Below, piece by piece: positions 38,146 through 50,968 of a stretch of 64,000 bases of DNA. Numbering within the stretch: position 1 is the stretch's first letter; every line of letters begins with the position of its first letter. The position numbers were made by a program, and so were the translations under genes. Source of the DNA: Arenicola marina (taxonomy: Eukaryota > Annelida > Polychaeta > Arenicolidae); NCBI GenBank assembly GCA_964019135.1, contig OZ025253.1:7445059-7509058 (forward strand), in the 5' to 3' direction. The notes beneath the pieces are model-generated. The model saw only the letters and a program-made list of their open reading frames with translations. It was not told the origin of the DNA and did no database searches.

Positions 38146-38782
38146 TTTCTCGGGGCGCGTCATGTGATTACTACATGATGGCGGCGACAGCTTTGACAAA
38201 TCTCCTCGCCCCCCCCCCCCTCCACCTCGAGGTGATGGGCAGATGAAGCAGTTGTTCCAGTGTGTAGAACTTGGATGTAACAGTTGATGGCTGCGAGGGG
38301 CATGGCGTCTTCTACGGCATGTAAGTTTTGGTCACTTTATTTGCCCCTTTAAGACATTTCCATCTGATTAAATTCCATCCATGATCCCCAAAGGATGAAA
38401 ATACAGAGGCAGATCGTCTCTAACTTACGACTTGATCATAATCTTAAATTCTTTCGCGCAGCCGTAGCTTCCTGAACATTCTGAAGCAAACACTTGATGA
38501 AGACCTTCATCACTTTTTTAAATAGAGGTATTGTTCTGACAGCTAACCACGCGATATTTCATTTGGTAAACTCTTCGTCTGTCCTGCACTTGCTCATGGT
38601 GATTGGTTTAAGGAGAACACTAGCCATATCGTGCCATATATATGGTCGTACCAAGAGGTGAACATGTACATATATAGATGTACGTGTACGTCGTGTAAAC
38701 CTCTTTCAAAAATGAAGCTTAAAAAAAGTCTACTCGCTGAGATTGTCGTCGAATCGTTACCTCTCACAAATAGTTGATTCCA
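38146..38782. other. Unique sequence, no gene seen
   Basis: Includes GATGGCGGCGAC at about 38177 (YY1-like) and a C run at 38212-38220. No coding signal. Confidence 0.4.
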
Positions 38783-38832
38783 GGCGGGCGCGAACCCAAC
38801 TCGACCAGCAGGCCGCCCTTAGCACTAGACCA
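38783..38832 (-). mobile_element. tRNA-like remnant (A box plus B box) at the left edge of the 26-bp array
   Basis: Read on the minus strand, TGGTCTAGTGCTAAG (A-box/D-arm type) is followed about 20 nt later by GGGTTCGCGCCCG (B-box/T-arm type). Order and orientation are those of a tRNA or tRNA-derived SINE, but the anticodon region is too short for a functional tRNA. The repeating unit of the adjacent array is the D-arm end of this same sequence. Confidence 0.6.
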
Positions 38833-41800
38833 CGCAGAGCGCCCTGACCACTAGACCACACAGAGCACCCTGACCACTAGACCACGCAGAGCACCCTGAT
38901 CACTAGACCAAGCAGGGCGCCCTAACCACTAGACCACACAGGCCGCCCTAACCACTAGACCACGCAGAACACCCTGATCACTAGACCGGGCAGGGCGCCC
39001 TAACCACTAGACCACGCAGGGCGCCCTAACCACTAGACCACGCAGAGCGCCCTGACCACCAGACCACGCAGAGCACCCTGATCACTAGACCACGCAGGGC
39101 GCCCTAACCACTAGACCACACAGGCCGCCCTAACCACTAGACCACGCAGAACACCCTGATCACTAGACCACGCAGGGCGCCCTAACCACTAGACCACGCA
39201 GGGCGCCCTAACCATTAGACCACGCAGAGCGCCCTGACCACTAGACCACACAGAGCACCCTAACCACTGAACCACGCAGGGCGCCCCTAACTGCTAAACC
39301 ACACGACCACTAGACCACGCAGGGCGCCCTGACCACTAGACCACGCAGGGCGCCCTAACCACTAGACCACGCAGGGCGCCCTGACCACCAGACCACGCAG
39401 GGCGCCCTAACCACTAGACCACGCATGGCGCCCTGACCACTAGACCACGCAGAGCGCCCTAACCACTAGACCACGCAGGGCGCCCTGACCACTAGACCAG
39501 GCAGGGCGCCCTAACCACTAGACCACGCAGGGCGTCCTGACCACTAGACCACGCAGGGCGCCCTAACCACTAGACCACGCAGGGCGCCCTGACCACTAGA
39601 CCACACAGAGCGCCCTGACCACTAGACCACGCAGGGCGCCCTAACCACTAGACCACGCAGGGCGCCCTGACCACTAGACCACGCAAGGCGCCCTAACCAC
39701 TAGACCACGCAGGGCGCCCTGACCACTAGACCACGCAGGGCGTCCTGACCACCTAGACCACGCAGGGCGCCCTAACCACTAGACCACGCAGGGCGCCCTA
39801 ACCACTAGACCACGCAGGGCGCCCTGACCACTAGACCACGCAGGGCGCCCTAACCACTAGACCACGCAGGGCGCCCTGACGCAGGGCGCCCTGACCACTA
39901 GACCACGCAGGGCGCCCTGATCACTAGACCACGCAGGGCGCCCTAACCACTAGACCACGCAGGGCGCCCTGACCACCAGACCACGCAGGGCGCCCTAACC
40001 ACTAGACCACGCAGGCGCCCTGACCATTAGACCACGCAGAGCGCCCTAACCACTAGACCACGCAGGGCGCCCTGACCACCTAGACCACGCATGGCGCCCT
40101 GACCACTAGACCACGCAGGCGCCCTGACCACTAGATCACGCAGGGCGCCCTAACCACTAGACCACGCAGGGCGCCCTGACCACTAGACCAGCAGGGCGCC
40201 CTGACCACTAGAACACACAGGGAGCCCTGACCACTAGACCACGCAGGGCGCCCTGACCACTAGACCACGCAGGGCGTCCTGACCACTAGACCACGCAGGG
40301 CGCCCTGACCACTAGACCACGCAGGGCGTCCTGACCACTAGACCACGCAGGGCGTCCTGACCACTAGACCACGCAGGGCGCCCTGACCACTAGACCACGC
40401 AGGGCGTCCTGACCACTAGACCACGCATTGGCGTCCTGACCACTAGACCACGCAGGGCGCCCTGACCACTAGACCACGCAGGGCGCCCTGACACTAGACA
40501 CGCAGGGCGGCCCTAACCACTAGACCACGCAGGGCGCCCTGACCACTAGACCACGCAGGGCGCCCTAACCACTAGACCACGCAGGGCGCCCTGACCACCA
40601 GACCACGCAGGGCGCCCTGACCACTAGACCACTAGACCACACAGGGCGCCCTGACCACTAGACCACGCAGGGCGCCCTGACCACTAGACCACACAGGGCG
40701 CCCTGACCACTAGACCACACAGGGCGCCCTGACCACTAGACCACACAGGGCGCCCTGACCACTAGACCACGCAGGGCGCCCTGACCACTAGACCACGCAG
40801 GGCGCCCTGACCACTAGACCACACAGGACGCCCTGACCACTAGGACCATGCAGGGCGCCCTGACCACTAGACCACGCAGGGCGCCCTGACCACTAGACTA
40901 CTAGACCACACAGGGCGCCCTGACCACTAGACCACGCAGGGCGCCCTGACCACTAGACCACACAGGGCGCCCTGACCACTAGACCACACAGGGCGCCCTG
41001 ACCACTAGACCACACAGGGGCCCCTGGCCACTAGACCACGCAGGGCGCCCTGATCACTAGACCACGCAGGGCGCCCTAACCACTAGACCACGCAGGGCGC
41101 CCTGACCACCAGACACGCAGGCGCCCTAACACTAGACCACGCAGGGCGCCCTGACCATTAGACCACGCAGAGCGCCTAACCACTAGACCACGCCAGGGGC
41201 GGCCCTGACCACTAGACCACGCAGGGCGCCCTGACCACTAGACCACGCAGGGCGCCCTGACCACTAGATCACGCAGGGCGCCCTAACCACTAGACCACGC
41301 AGGGCGCCCTGACCACTAGACCACGCAGGGCGCCCTGATCACTAGAACACACAGGGCGCCTGACCACTAGACCACGCAGGGCGCCCTGACCACTAGACAC
41401 GCAGGGCGTCCTGACCACTAGACCCACGCAGGGCGCCCTGACCACTAGACCACGCAGGGCGTCCTGACCACTAGACCACGCAGGCGTCCTGGCCACTAGA
41501 CCACGCAGGGCGCCCTGACCACTAGACCACGCAGGGCGTCCTGACCACTAGACCACGCATGGCGTCCTGACCACTAGACCACGCAGGGCGCCTGACCACT
41601 AGACCACGCAGGCGCCCTGACCACTAGACCACGCAGGGCGCCCTAACCACTAGACCACGCAGGGCGCCCTGACCACTAGACCACGCAGGGCGCCTGACCA
41701 CTAGACCACGCAGGGCGCCCTGACCACCAGACCACGCAGGGCGCCCTGACCACTAGACCACTAGACCACACAGGGCGCCCTGACCACTAGACCACGCAGG

Positions 41801-42143
41801 GCGCCCTGACCACTAGACCAAACAGGGCGCCCTGACCACTAGACCACGCAGGGCGCCCTGACCACTAGACCACGCAGGGCGCCCTGACCACTAGACCACG
41901 CAGGGCGCCCTGACCACTAGACCACACAGGGCGCCCTGACCACTAGACCACACAGGGCGCCCTGACCACTAGACCACACAGGGCGCCCTGGCCACTAGAC
42001 CACGCAGGGCGCCCTGACCACTAGACCACGCAGGGCGCCCTGACCACTAGACCACACAGGGCGCCCTGACCACTAGACCATGCAGGGCGCCCTGACCACT
42101 AGACCACGCAGGGCGCCCTGACCACTAGACCACTAGACCACAC
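38818..42143. repeat. 26-bp minisatellite built from a tRNA A-box segment, about 128 copies
   Basis: The unit is GACCACTAGACCACGCAGGG followed by CGCCCT, 26 bp. On the minus strand each unit reads GTGGTCTAGTGGTC, which fits the Pol III A-box consensus (TGGYNNAGTGG type). It also contains the 10-bp palindrome AGGGCGCCCT. Segments are duplicated at about 1.13 kb: TGATCACTAG is at 39918 and 41051, TGACCATTAG at 40021 and 41152, and the GCAT variant at 40424 and about 41558. Single-base indels (GGCGCCTG, GACACGC) are frequent between about 39.9 and 41.7 kb. No gene is present. Confidence 0.95.
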
Positions 42144-42749
42144 ACGACAGTCCTGTTAGTTTATATTGTTAAGACACCATCATCACTTGGCCTGACGTCT
42201 CATGCGTGTTTAACAGGAAAGTCTCGGACTCTGGAAAACGCTGGTTGGCGCCATTTCCGTTCCGAGCAGACGATCATTCCTGAGACAGCTGACACAATTA
42301 TTACAAACAACATTTAGGCCAGAGACTCCCATTGGGGACGAGGACGGAGGGATGTGGCATTAACACGAAACGAGTGGAAGAGACAGAGGCAGGCGGGGAG
42401 AGGGGGGGGGGTGGTTGAGGTGAAGAAGATCGCGAGACGTTAGGGTGAAGAGACCACTGTGGAGGGTAAGGGGGCGGTGGGAGGGGGAGGGGTAAGGGCC
42501 TGGGAGGAGAGAGGGAGGGAGGACTGGGAGAGGGGAAGAGAAGGGGGAGGGGGGAGGTTAGGGGACTAGGAGGGGAGGGGGGAGGGGGGAGGGTAAGGGA
42601 CAAGGAGTGATGGGGGAGGGGGTAAGGACTGGGAGGTGAGAGGGAGGGTAAGGAACAAGGAGTGAGGGGGGGAGGGGGATAAGGGACTGTGAGGGAAGGG
42701 GGGTAAGGGACAGGGTGAGGACGCCGACACGAGGTCTGTGGTGATGACA
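42144..42749. other. Unique, then G/A-rich sequence up to the gap
   Basis: From about 42390 the + strand becomes a purine-rich GGGAGGGG/TAAGGGAC pseudo-repeat that leads straight into the gap. Proline-rich minus-strand frames are compositional. Confidence 0.6.
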
Positions 42750-42949
42750 NNNNNNNNNNNNNNNNNNNNNNNNNNNNNNNNNNNNNNNNNNNNNNNNNNN
42801 NNNNNNNNNNNNNNNNNNNNNNNNNNNNNNNNNNNNNNNNNNNNNNNNNNNNNNNNNNNNNNNNNNNNNNNNNNNNNNNNNNNNNNNNNNNNNNNNNNNN
42901 NNNNNNNNNNNNNNNNNNNNNNNNNNNNNNNNNNNNNNNNNNNNNNNNN
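42750..42949. other. Assembly gap, exactly 200 N
   Basis: Second fixed-size gap, with purine-rich DNA on both sides. Confidence 0.98.
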
Positions 42950-43482
42950 CGGAAGAGGAGAGGGGGGTGGGGGGCCCCTTTTCTACCCTAGGCCTAATTC
43001 CTAATTTGCTGTTTGTCAGCTGACATCACGAGTCAGCCCATGTTGATATGTATATTCTGCGTAAGGTGAATCCATTGTTTCAAATAATGATTGAGTTAAT
43101 TGAGTGCGACTTTACGCTTCGGTATATGGACGGGGATGTGTGTGTGTGGGGGGGGGGGGGGCAGGGAGGTAACGGGCAGTCAATATGCAAGCCCAGTGAC
43201 CCAAGTTCCGTAGCACGGCATAGTACTGGACACATCGGGGGGTGGAGGGAAGGGGCGGGGGTGGGGGGGGAGTGCACAGGTAACAGGTTTCCAACGAGAA
43301 CATTGGTGTGGTTATGGGTGTCCTGTGCCCCCCTCCCCCCCCCCCCCCTCCAAGCCACATGAGAGTCATTGGTATATGAGCCAGATATGCAGGCAGCCAG
43401 TGTAATACTTGATTATCATCATGACCAAGTGTATATGATTATGGAAACCTTTGTACAGTTATAGGCATAAGCAGCAGACGAT
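42950..43482. other. Unique sequence with G/C runs, no gene seen
   Basis: G tracts at 43148-43162 and 43238-43270 and a C tract at 43329-43350. Nothing recognised. Confidence 0.45.
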
Positions 43483-43510
43483 CGATATATATATATATAT
43501 ATATATATAT
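43483..43510. repeat. TA microsatellite
   Basis: Pure AT dinucleotide run. Confidence 0.95.
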
Positions 43511-43954
43511 CAGCAATATATAGACACCATTATGTGGTGTTCGCTTCCGAAGCTGTGGTGCATGATGCATGTCAATTACATGTTAAGTTTAATTTACCTT
43601 GGACGCCGTCTTTAAAGTACCGAATGAACCGTTCATTTCAGGTCTGTTACATCGTATTCGCGTCACCGTATTGTAATGAGAACACCCTGCAGCGAAACTC
43701 CAGTTTTAAATGCCGATCGTTGAACCGAGTATCTGTGGTTTTACGTGCAGTATACGATTCTCCACTCTGACAATTACGGCTTTTCCCGTAAGCCGCCTGC
43801 CCGCTAGCCCCCGCCCTCCTCACCTATCCCCTTCACCCAGCACCCCTCCACCTCAACCCGCCCCTCCACTATCCCTCAATCCCTCCTCACCCCTTCCCCC
43901 TCCCCCGTGCGTGGAAGAAAGAATACTCCTCAAATCTCCGCTTCCGAGTTAATT

Positions 43955-44065
43955 CTTCGTCAATCAGTGGCCGATGGGCGGGGCTTATGAGGGAACTCTA
44001 CTCTCATTGGCTGAGGCGCCATATGTGAGGGCCAATAGGAATGGCGTAGGCTCCACCTGTACAGG
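43955..44065. promoter_or_regulatory. Promoter-like cluster: CCAAT boxes and a GC box
   Basis: Within about 100 bp there is GGGCGGGGC (GC box, 43977-43985), ATTGGCTGAG (reverse CCAAT, about 44006) and GGCCAATAGG (CCAAT, about 44030), with a CAATCAG near 43960. NF-Y and Sp1-type sites clustered this way are typical of animal promoters or enhancers. No downstream exon is recognised, so this stays a motif-based suggestion. Confidence 0.3.
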
Positions 44066-44746
44066 CGGCTGGTGTGAAAAACGCCTGAGTGCGAACGACG
44101 CCATTATGAGACCCGGGGATCTGCTTTTGTTGTCGCAGCAGATTTCTTGTCCCTCTTTATAATAATGTTGTGGTTTGAGCCGTGCATACGCCCCTTTCCT
44201 CCCCCTCCCCCCCTCCTTACTCCACCTTCACCCCCATCCCGCGCGTCCCCCCTGCATACGCGCCCACCACCCCCGCCGCCGCCCGGGTTACTGATGTGAT
44301 TTGTGATGCGTGATGGCAAGTGATTCCCCCACCCCCACCCCCACCTGGTAGCGGCCACTGTACTACAGACACGGGAATGACCCTCTCCCCCCACCCCCAC
44401 CCCCTGTAGCCAGCCGGCCAGCCAGCCCCACTCTCCCAGCAGGCAGGACGGTAGCGCCGCCTGTCGACAGAACACTGAGCCGCCGGGACAGACTGCCTTG
44501 AAGCTTGAAGCCGTCTCGCTGGTGCACCCCCTAAAGCGCCGGCCGTCGCCCCACTGGCGTCAGTTTGCCAAGCGGATTTTAATAAGTGAACTTCGCCCGT
44601 CGCCCGCGCCACTTGCCGTCCGTATGACTGACTGACTGACACACTCACCCCGCACTGGCGTATCGAATGCTCACATGTGCCACTCGCTGCCCGGCCCGGG
44701 CCTATAGAGGGAGTGATAGGTCTACCCAGACTCGACCACTTACCTG
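44066..44746. other. Unique, C-rich in places, no gene seen
   Basis: C-rich stretches at 44190-44280 and 44327-44400 and a short GACTGACTGACTGAC run at about 44625. Open frames on the minus strand lack recognised domains. Confidence 0.4.
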
Positions 44747-44811
44747 GATATATATATACATACACAAATATATATATATATATCAATATACATTTACATA
44801 TATATTTTTAT
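44747..44811. repeat. AT-rich microsatellite
   Basis: TATATA and ACATAT runs. Confidence 0.9.
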
Positions 44812-45775
44812 TATGTAATCTCGACGAGACATTCCTCGTGCACGCAGCGGAAAAATCGATCTGGATATAAGTACTTATGACGTCCTGGTCGGGGTTTTCC
44901 GTGACGGTTCCTACCTTGGCGTCCCTCCTCGCATGACAGCCCAGCGCGGGTGTAGCGGTGACAGGGACTGACAGAGTGCGTCTGGCTGCCTGCTAGCCCC
45001 TCGCCAGGGCCCGTCACCCCCACGGGCCGCTGTAGCTATGCCACGCCGGGGCCAGGAGAGGGTCCAGTAATACCGGTCATCTGCGGTGAAAGTGACTCCA
45101 TACGGCCGTCAAGTCGTCGTCACTCCAGGCAATTTGGAGTTTTTTTTTTAAAAAAAAGCCAAAGAAGAACATGCGGTGAACACTGTGTGTATATGATGGT
45201 TAACAATGATCATTCACTGCCACCAAGCACCGACCCTTAGCACCGCACCGCATCGCATTGAAACGTCGGCGACTGCTCGATGCAGACTTTAATTGATAGT
45301 TAATTGATAGCCTTCGTGGGGCCATCACCTTGCGAGCGGAATTGACAGAGTGTGTCTCTCTCTCTGGTCTGGCGTCGTCAGGGTGCGGACTTCTACCCTG
45401 AGGGGGGGACACAGGGACACAGCCTGGGAGCTGGCAAGGCTGGAAGGCGACTCATCCAGAAGGTAAGCTCTCCCCACTCCAATCATTAACTGGCTGCCGT
45501 GGCAGGAAGTTTCTTCTTCCCATGGGGTCCAATGGCATGTAAATGTATGCACTTACGTGGCGACTAAAGTATTAAAAGAAGTTTGAGACTTGGCAGCTAT
45601 TTGCTAAATGTCGACAAGGCTGCAGCTCACCGGCGGTCTTACATTGACATCATTGCAACAGGATCCAACCTATTTACGTCCTATTAAGATCTGGGGAATA
45701 TTTCTTTAAACTGATAGTCTTTTTACCTTACCTCCGGCACAGTTATCGATATTTCCTTACTTCCCTATTAATACC

Positions 45776-45817
45776 CCCCCACCCCCACCATCACCACCAC
45801 CACCACCACCACCACTC
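45776..45817. repeat. CAC trinucleotide microsatellite
   Basis: CACCCCCACCATCACCACCA followed by further pure CCA repeats. Confidence 0.9.
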
Positions 45818-48036
45818 ATCCACCAATCAGTGATTCTGATTTATATGGCAATCTCAGCATTAAATAATGTATAAAGGAGTAAAGAAAATACATAAATTAT
45901 TAGCATAGGCCAACAGAAATCAAGCACAGTTAACGCTGTATGAAAGAGACTTATCTTAACGTGTATAGATTAACTATATGCAATAGGACTTTTCATAGAG
46001 CTTGATTCCTGGAAGTCTGTATTTGGACTGTGGACTCACACACACCGCCCGCTACCATACATACAGTAGTGAATCGGTACACGTGGGATGGGTAATGGCT
46101 CTCTCGAAATTAGTAATTGACCCCTGATTGATTCCTGCGTCATCCGTAATGAACCCTCGATTAACAGACCGAAGTTATTATGCTTTAGCGCCCCCCCCCC
46201 CCCCAGCCCTCTCTCTGGGCTTGCCCCCCCCCCCAGCCCTCTCCCTGGTCTTGCCCCCCACCCTCTCCCCTTGCTCACACCTTACGTATAGCGTCCTCTC
46301 GCTTCTTGCAGTTTCGCCTTGACTCGCCAGCCACTTACATGGGCTCGAAAGGAGACCAAATTGTAGACTATTATTTGTATGAGTCTATTTATTGATATTA
46401 TATATATCAGTAAAGACCGACTAGCACTCGTTTTCCGCTGTTTCTGGTTGACACACGTAAACCGGGGATTAAATATAGTGTGTCAATTCTAAGTTTGGTG
46501 CTAAATATGGCGACCATAGGAAATTGGCAAGGAACGCTTTCATCGGTTAAGAAACTGATTAAAAAAGAAACAAAATTACTGACAGTAAATCAGGAAAGGC
46601 GAGGCATGGAAAATGCGACAGAGACGAGAGCTACTAAATAACCGACAGAAGCAATAGGGAGAGCCAGAAACCTTAGATGGATGGGCAATGGGAGGAAGGG
46701 AGCGAGAGAGAGCGAAGGAACGGCGGACAAAGACAGAGAAATAGGGAACAGGTAGATAGACAATGGGCTAGAGATATTTTGACCATAGACACGAACATTT
46801 CACAGTGCATGGGCTAGTGATAATCTGACAATGGGCTAGAGATACTTAGATAAAAGGCTATGGAGTCAAAGAAAGGGAGCGGTCTCACGAATAGAGACAA
46901 CAAACCCAGCTATAGGCCCATATGATGCATATTAACCGTCTAGAGAAAGCCGCAGGAGGCCCCAAACAGGTACATTACACGGCGAATGACGCTGAAGTGA
47001 CACTGAAACCAAGTGACTCATTTATTTAGCATAAAGAGGATGCTCTGCACTTCCACCGAATTTGTAATTCGAGACTCACTTTACATAACGAGGACGTCTG
47101 TTTCACCTAATGATACGCGTTGTGGGCCGGGCTTGACCGACCTGGACTTGGTCAGTAGTCAGCACCCAATGAACCCCTGATGACACACCCCCATCACAGG
47201 AATGGGAATAGTGTCTTTGGAAGGATCTGTTGAACTTATACCTTGCTGATGAAATATACAAATTTATCCGAACACCACAATAAGGTTATACACGTATATG
47301 CAGGAAATAATAGTTTAGGGTTAAGGATAAGGAACATAACTCAGAGGTGTTAATAACATTCTGTATAACTATTAAACAAATAGTTAGATAACATAAAAAA
47401 TGGATCTGCCAGACAAAGATAAATATGTGCCTTAATCATTTGAGAGACGCCATGCATCATAATGTCGTGAAATACATATCACATTGATCTCATTATATCA
47501 TAGCGTTATATCTGACATGGTGGGAAGCGTAAACAGTTAAATATCTTTGCCATGTAACATATATATACACATTAAAAATGGCATTCACTATGGCTGGGTG
47601 TAATATTAAACTATAATTAAATAAATAGAGACTCCTTTGATTAGAAAAATGAAATTTAATCTGACAAGGACAACAATTTCGACATGATTACGATGTCCAA
47701 TAGATTAATATATTTCTTCACACTTAGAACTTATTATTCTTCATTATTTCCCGGTTATGGAGTTAACAATGCACCACTTACCAATACCAAATAGGTCTAC
47801 CAGTTTGAAAAGCACTCTCTTCAAAATTCAAGACGTGGCACTGAGACCAATGATATCTCTATAACGCAAAATGGCATACATGACGTGCGCGTCAGAATTT
47901 TACTACTTACACAGATGAATTATTGAGATAATTCCCGCATGACAGGGTATTATAATTCGCTCATCTATAATTGGGCTTAAACGTTCTCATGTATAACTGT
48001 ATCGGATATATAGATCTATAGGATTGACATCGAGCG

Positions 48037-48050
48037 TGGCGCCCCCTATC
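48037..48050 (-). promoter_or_regulatory. CTCF-like motif, reverse orientation
   Basis: TGGCGCCCCCTATC reads GATAGGGGGCGCCA on the minus strand, close to the AGGGGGCGC core of CTCF. Motif match only. Confidence 0.25.
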
Positions 48051-50683
48051 AAAAATTGCGTGGAGAGAGTGCGCCGGGGAAAGGGGATTATCAGCTACCG
48101 CCGCCTAGCGGTGAGTCCTGGATACAGGAACATTCGCGTGCCATGTGTGTGTGCGCGCTGGGGGTGTGTGTGTGTGTGGTGGGGGGGGGGTGGTGGTGGG
48201 GATTAGGATGTTTTCCTGGTTGGCGGCTCCAAGTACTCGGAAGCGAGGTGTTCGGTCGGTGGATGAGTGTGCTGGTGGCGGGGGGCGGGGGGGCGGGGGG
48301 TGTGGGGTAGAGGTGCGGAAAGGAGGGAGTGAGGCAGGAGGCGTGGGGGGGGGGGCAGATCGATGGTGCCGCAGGGCGAGATGGAATGGGCGATTGAGTT
48401 TTATAGAGTCGCAGCCCGTCGCGGTTCATTGTGTGGTGCGGTGACCCCCGGCTAACTGGGGGGGCCTAGGTCTATGTAAACGACGCCTTGACTAACTCCA
48501 CGTCTATAAAGATTAATTAATAGACATGAAATGCCGAGATTCAAAGCCTTTCGATTTCCTATCGCTTCGCGCCGCCAGACGGCGTTCCCTGGGCGTTAAC
48601 CGCTTGAGGAGATTGGAACAAACGCCTCAGTATTCTAAATCGGGAGATTTTATTTCGCTAATTGCGTGGCATCAAACTGGGCGAATAAAGACGCCGTTCA
48701 CAGCGCACTATGTGCGACACAGGATTGTAGCTGTTGCTTTATTATTGAATAATGTGGGGCTTTCTATGTATTTGCATATTTATTTCTTAATACATTTTCC
48801 GATGAGCAGTCTATATGAAATCTTAAATCAAATATTTTGCGGCTTAAAAAATAGTAATAACATTATTCTAAAAGCACGATTGGGTGACAGTGAATGAATT
48901 AGTCCCCACCACCCCCTGTAAAATCCTACAGAGCATAAGGACAATTTGTTAGATGCACCAATTACCGTAGCTCCAATTATTACTATGAGATATCTCTGAC
49001 ACGAAGCTCAGATCGGTACCATGCCGGCCAGCAAGCAGGTAGGCGTCATTGAATAAAATAGAAACACTCGTCTTTATGGCGTGTGTCGTTACAGAAGTCA
49101 AAAGGGGGCGGGTGACGTGGGGGTGGCGGTAAATACTAATTAATCTCCGGCGGTATTCAGGAACCGAGGGGGTCGCGTTGTCTCTTGGTCCAGGCGGGTG
49201 TCGATTTCAATGGGTTGCGCAGCGAGCGCGCGCTCTCGCATCGATTTTGACGAGGGACGCTTTGCTCGTCGCGTCTGTCGGTCTTGTCGCCCGCAAATCA
49301 CGCGAGTCTTGTGTCTGTGGCGAGATCTATCCCCCGAGAATGACATCCATTATGCCGCTAGTTATATTATGGACAGACACCGGACAGCCGTGGCTGGGAA
49401 TTGAAAAGTCAAATTAACGACGATGAGTTACTCGACCCGGGGTAAAGGTACGACTAAACGGTTAGTGAATGGGAGGGTGGTGGTGGGGGAGGGGGTGGGG
49501 CGGGGCTAGGAGTTAGGGTCAGGGGGTGGATGGGGAGGGGGGCACGTAGGGACGCATAACCGTTAATTAATTATGAAAATAAATTAAACAAATTGGAGGA
49601 AAGAATGACAGACGAAAGCGAGGCAATTCAGGATCGGAGCAGACTGGCGGGGCTGGGACTGGCTGGGGGGAGGGGGTGATGCGTGTGAGAGGAGGGGGGG
49701 GGGTGGAGTGGGGCTGCGAACCGTTATCGTGATGGGGGGAAGGGTGAGTTTGGAATAGAAAAAAACGGGTTAGTGAGAATGCATAGGGCGACAAACCCTC
49801 GCTTGAATGTGGAAAAGGAAAACATAACATTTTATTATAATTTGTTATTTAATATTGTTCTTCTTGTGACCTTTCAGTATTTATTGTTGTTATTATTGTA
49901 TATGGCTTTGCACAATGTTAGCGCAAGCGTACCATGTATAATATTTTTTCATTATTAGCTATGACATGACGTGGCTTTAGTGCGACATTTAAAAAGACAT
50001 TAAATTAACAATAAAAGAATACACATAGCGCACCCCATTAAATGCCCTGTATACATGCGGAAGGTTATATCTTCTTTGATTTGATGAACCTTCGAATATT
50101 TTCTTATATATCCGTTCTGAAGATTGTCAGCATTACACATGCTCGCGTCACAAGAAGAGGTCGCATACAGCATCAATAGGCTGCAGATATCCATGCACCA
50201 TTGCATCTACACGCCAGGCAATGTTAGGGCATACGAACTCTTGCTGCTTTGCCACCGTGCCCTCAGTATGTATAGCTAATGTATATGTGTGGGTGTGTAT
50301 GTGCCTATTGTGCCCATAACTGCTACAATAGACAAACCAGGAGCCATTGGTTTATTGTGTGGAACCGTTATAAATACATGCATGAAGCTGAAAAGAAAGT
50401 ATTCATAATATTTACAGAATGTAGATGCGCCAGAAAATCTGCAATGTACTTCATTACGTGTAGATAGATCATAGACAGATATAAGACTATGAATCATGTT
50501 AACTTGATTTACCAAATACATCATCGAACATTGGCTGAGCTTGAGCGGTCACATCTACCACCCCACCCCCCCCCCTCGTCCTACACGCCATATTATGATA
50601 CGACCCGACCCTCGCCTCTGCTCCCCCCCCTCCTTCTCCCCCCTCTCCATATCTCTTCGCTCGGGTCATCATCTCTGTGCGAA

Positions 50684-50693
50684 GCGCATGCGC
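50684..50693. promoter_or_regulatory. NRF1-like palindrome GCGCATGCGC
   Basis: Perfect 10-bp core of the animal NRF1 site, between C-rich tracts. Confidence 0.3.
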
Positions 50694-50953
50694 CCTACTT
50701 CTTATAACGGCCTGTTATCATACCCCCCCCCTCCCTCCAAAGCCCCCCTCCCCCCCACCCACCCACCACCCTCCCTCTCGCAGCTGGCGTCCATCCGAGT
50801 TATCAGCTGCACTCCCTCCCCCACCACCGACCCCCTCCCCCTAACGGGCACCCACTTCCTGCAGCGACCCGCGACCACGCCCTGCGCCGTATCTATACCA
50901 ATAAGACACCAATTGACGGCCCTGTGATCCCGAGGGGCGCACTCTCCGCTGGA

Positions 50954-50968
50954 CAGCGCCACCTGGTG
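50954..50968 (-). promoter_or_regulatory. CTCF-like motif, reverse orientation
   Basis: CAGCGCCACCTGGTG reads CACCAGGTGGCGCTG on the minus strand, one mismatch from the CACCAGGGGGCGCTG form of the CTCF site. Motif match only. Confidence 0.3.

Noticed and set aside
38818..42143. CRISPR array or tRNA gene cluster
   Set aside because: Units are contiguous 26-bp repeats without spacers, and no unit holds a complete tRNA with anticodon and T arms.
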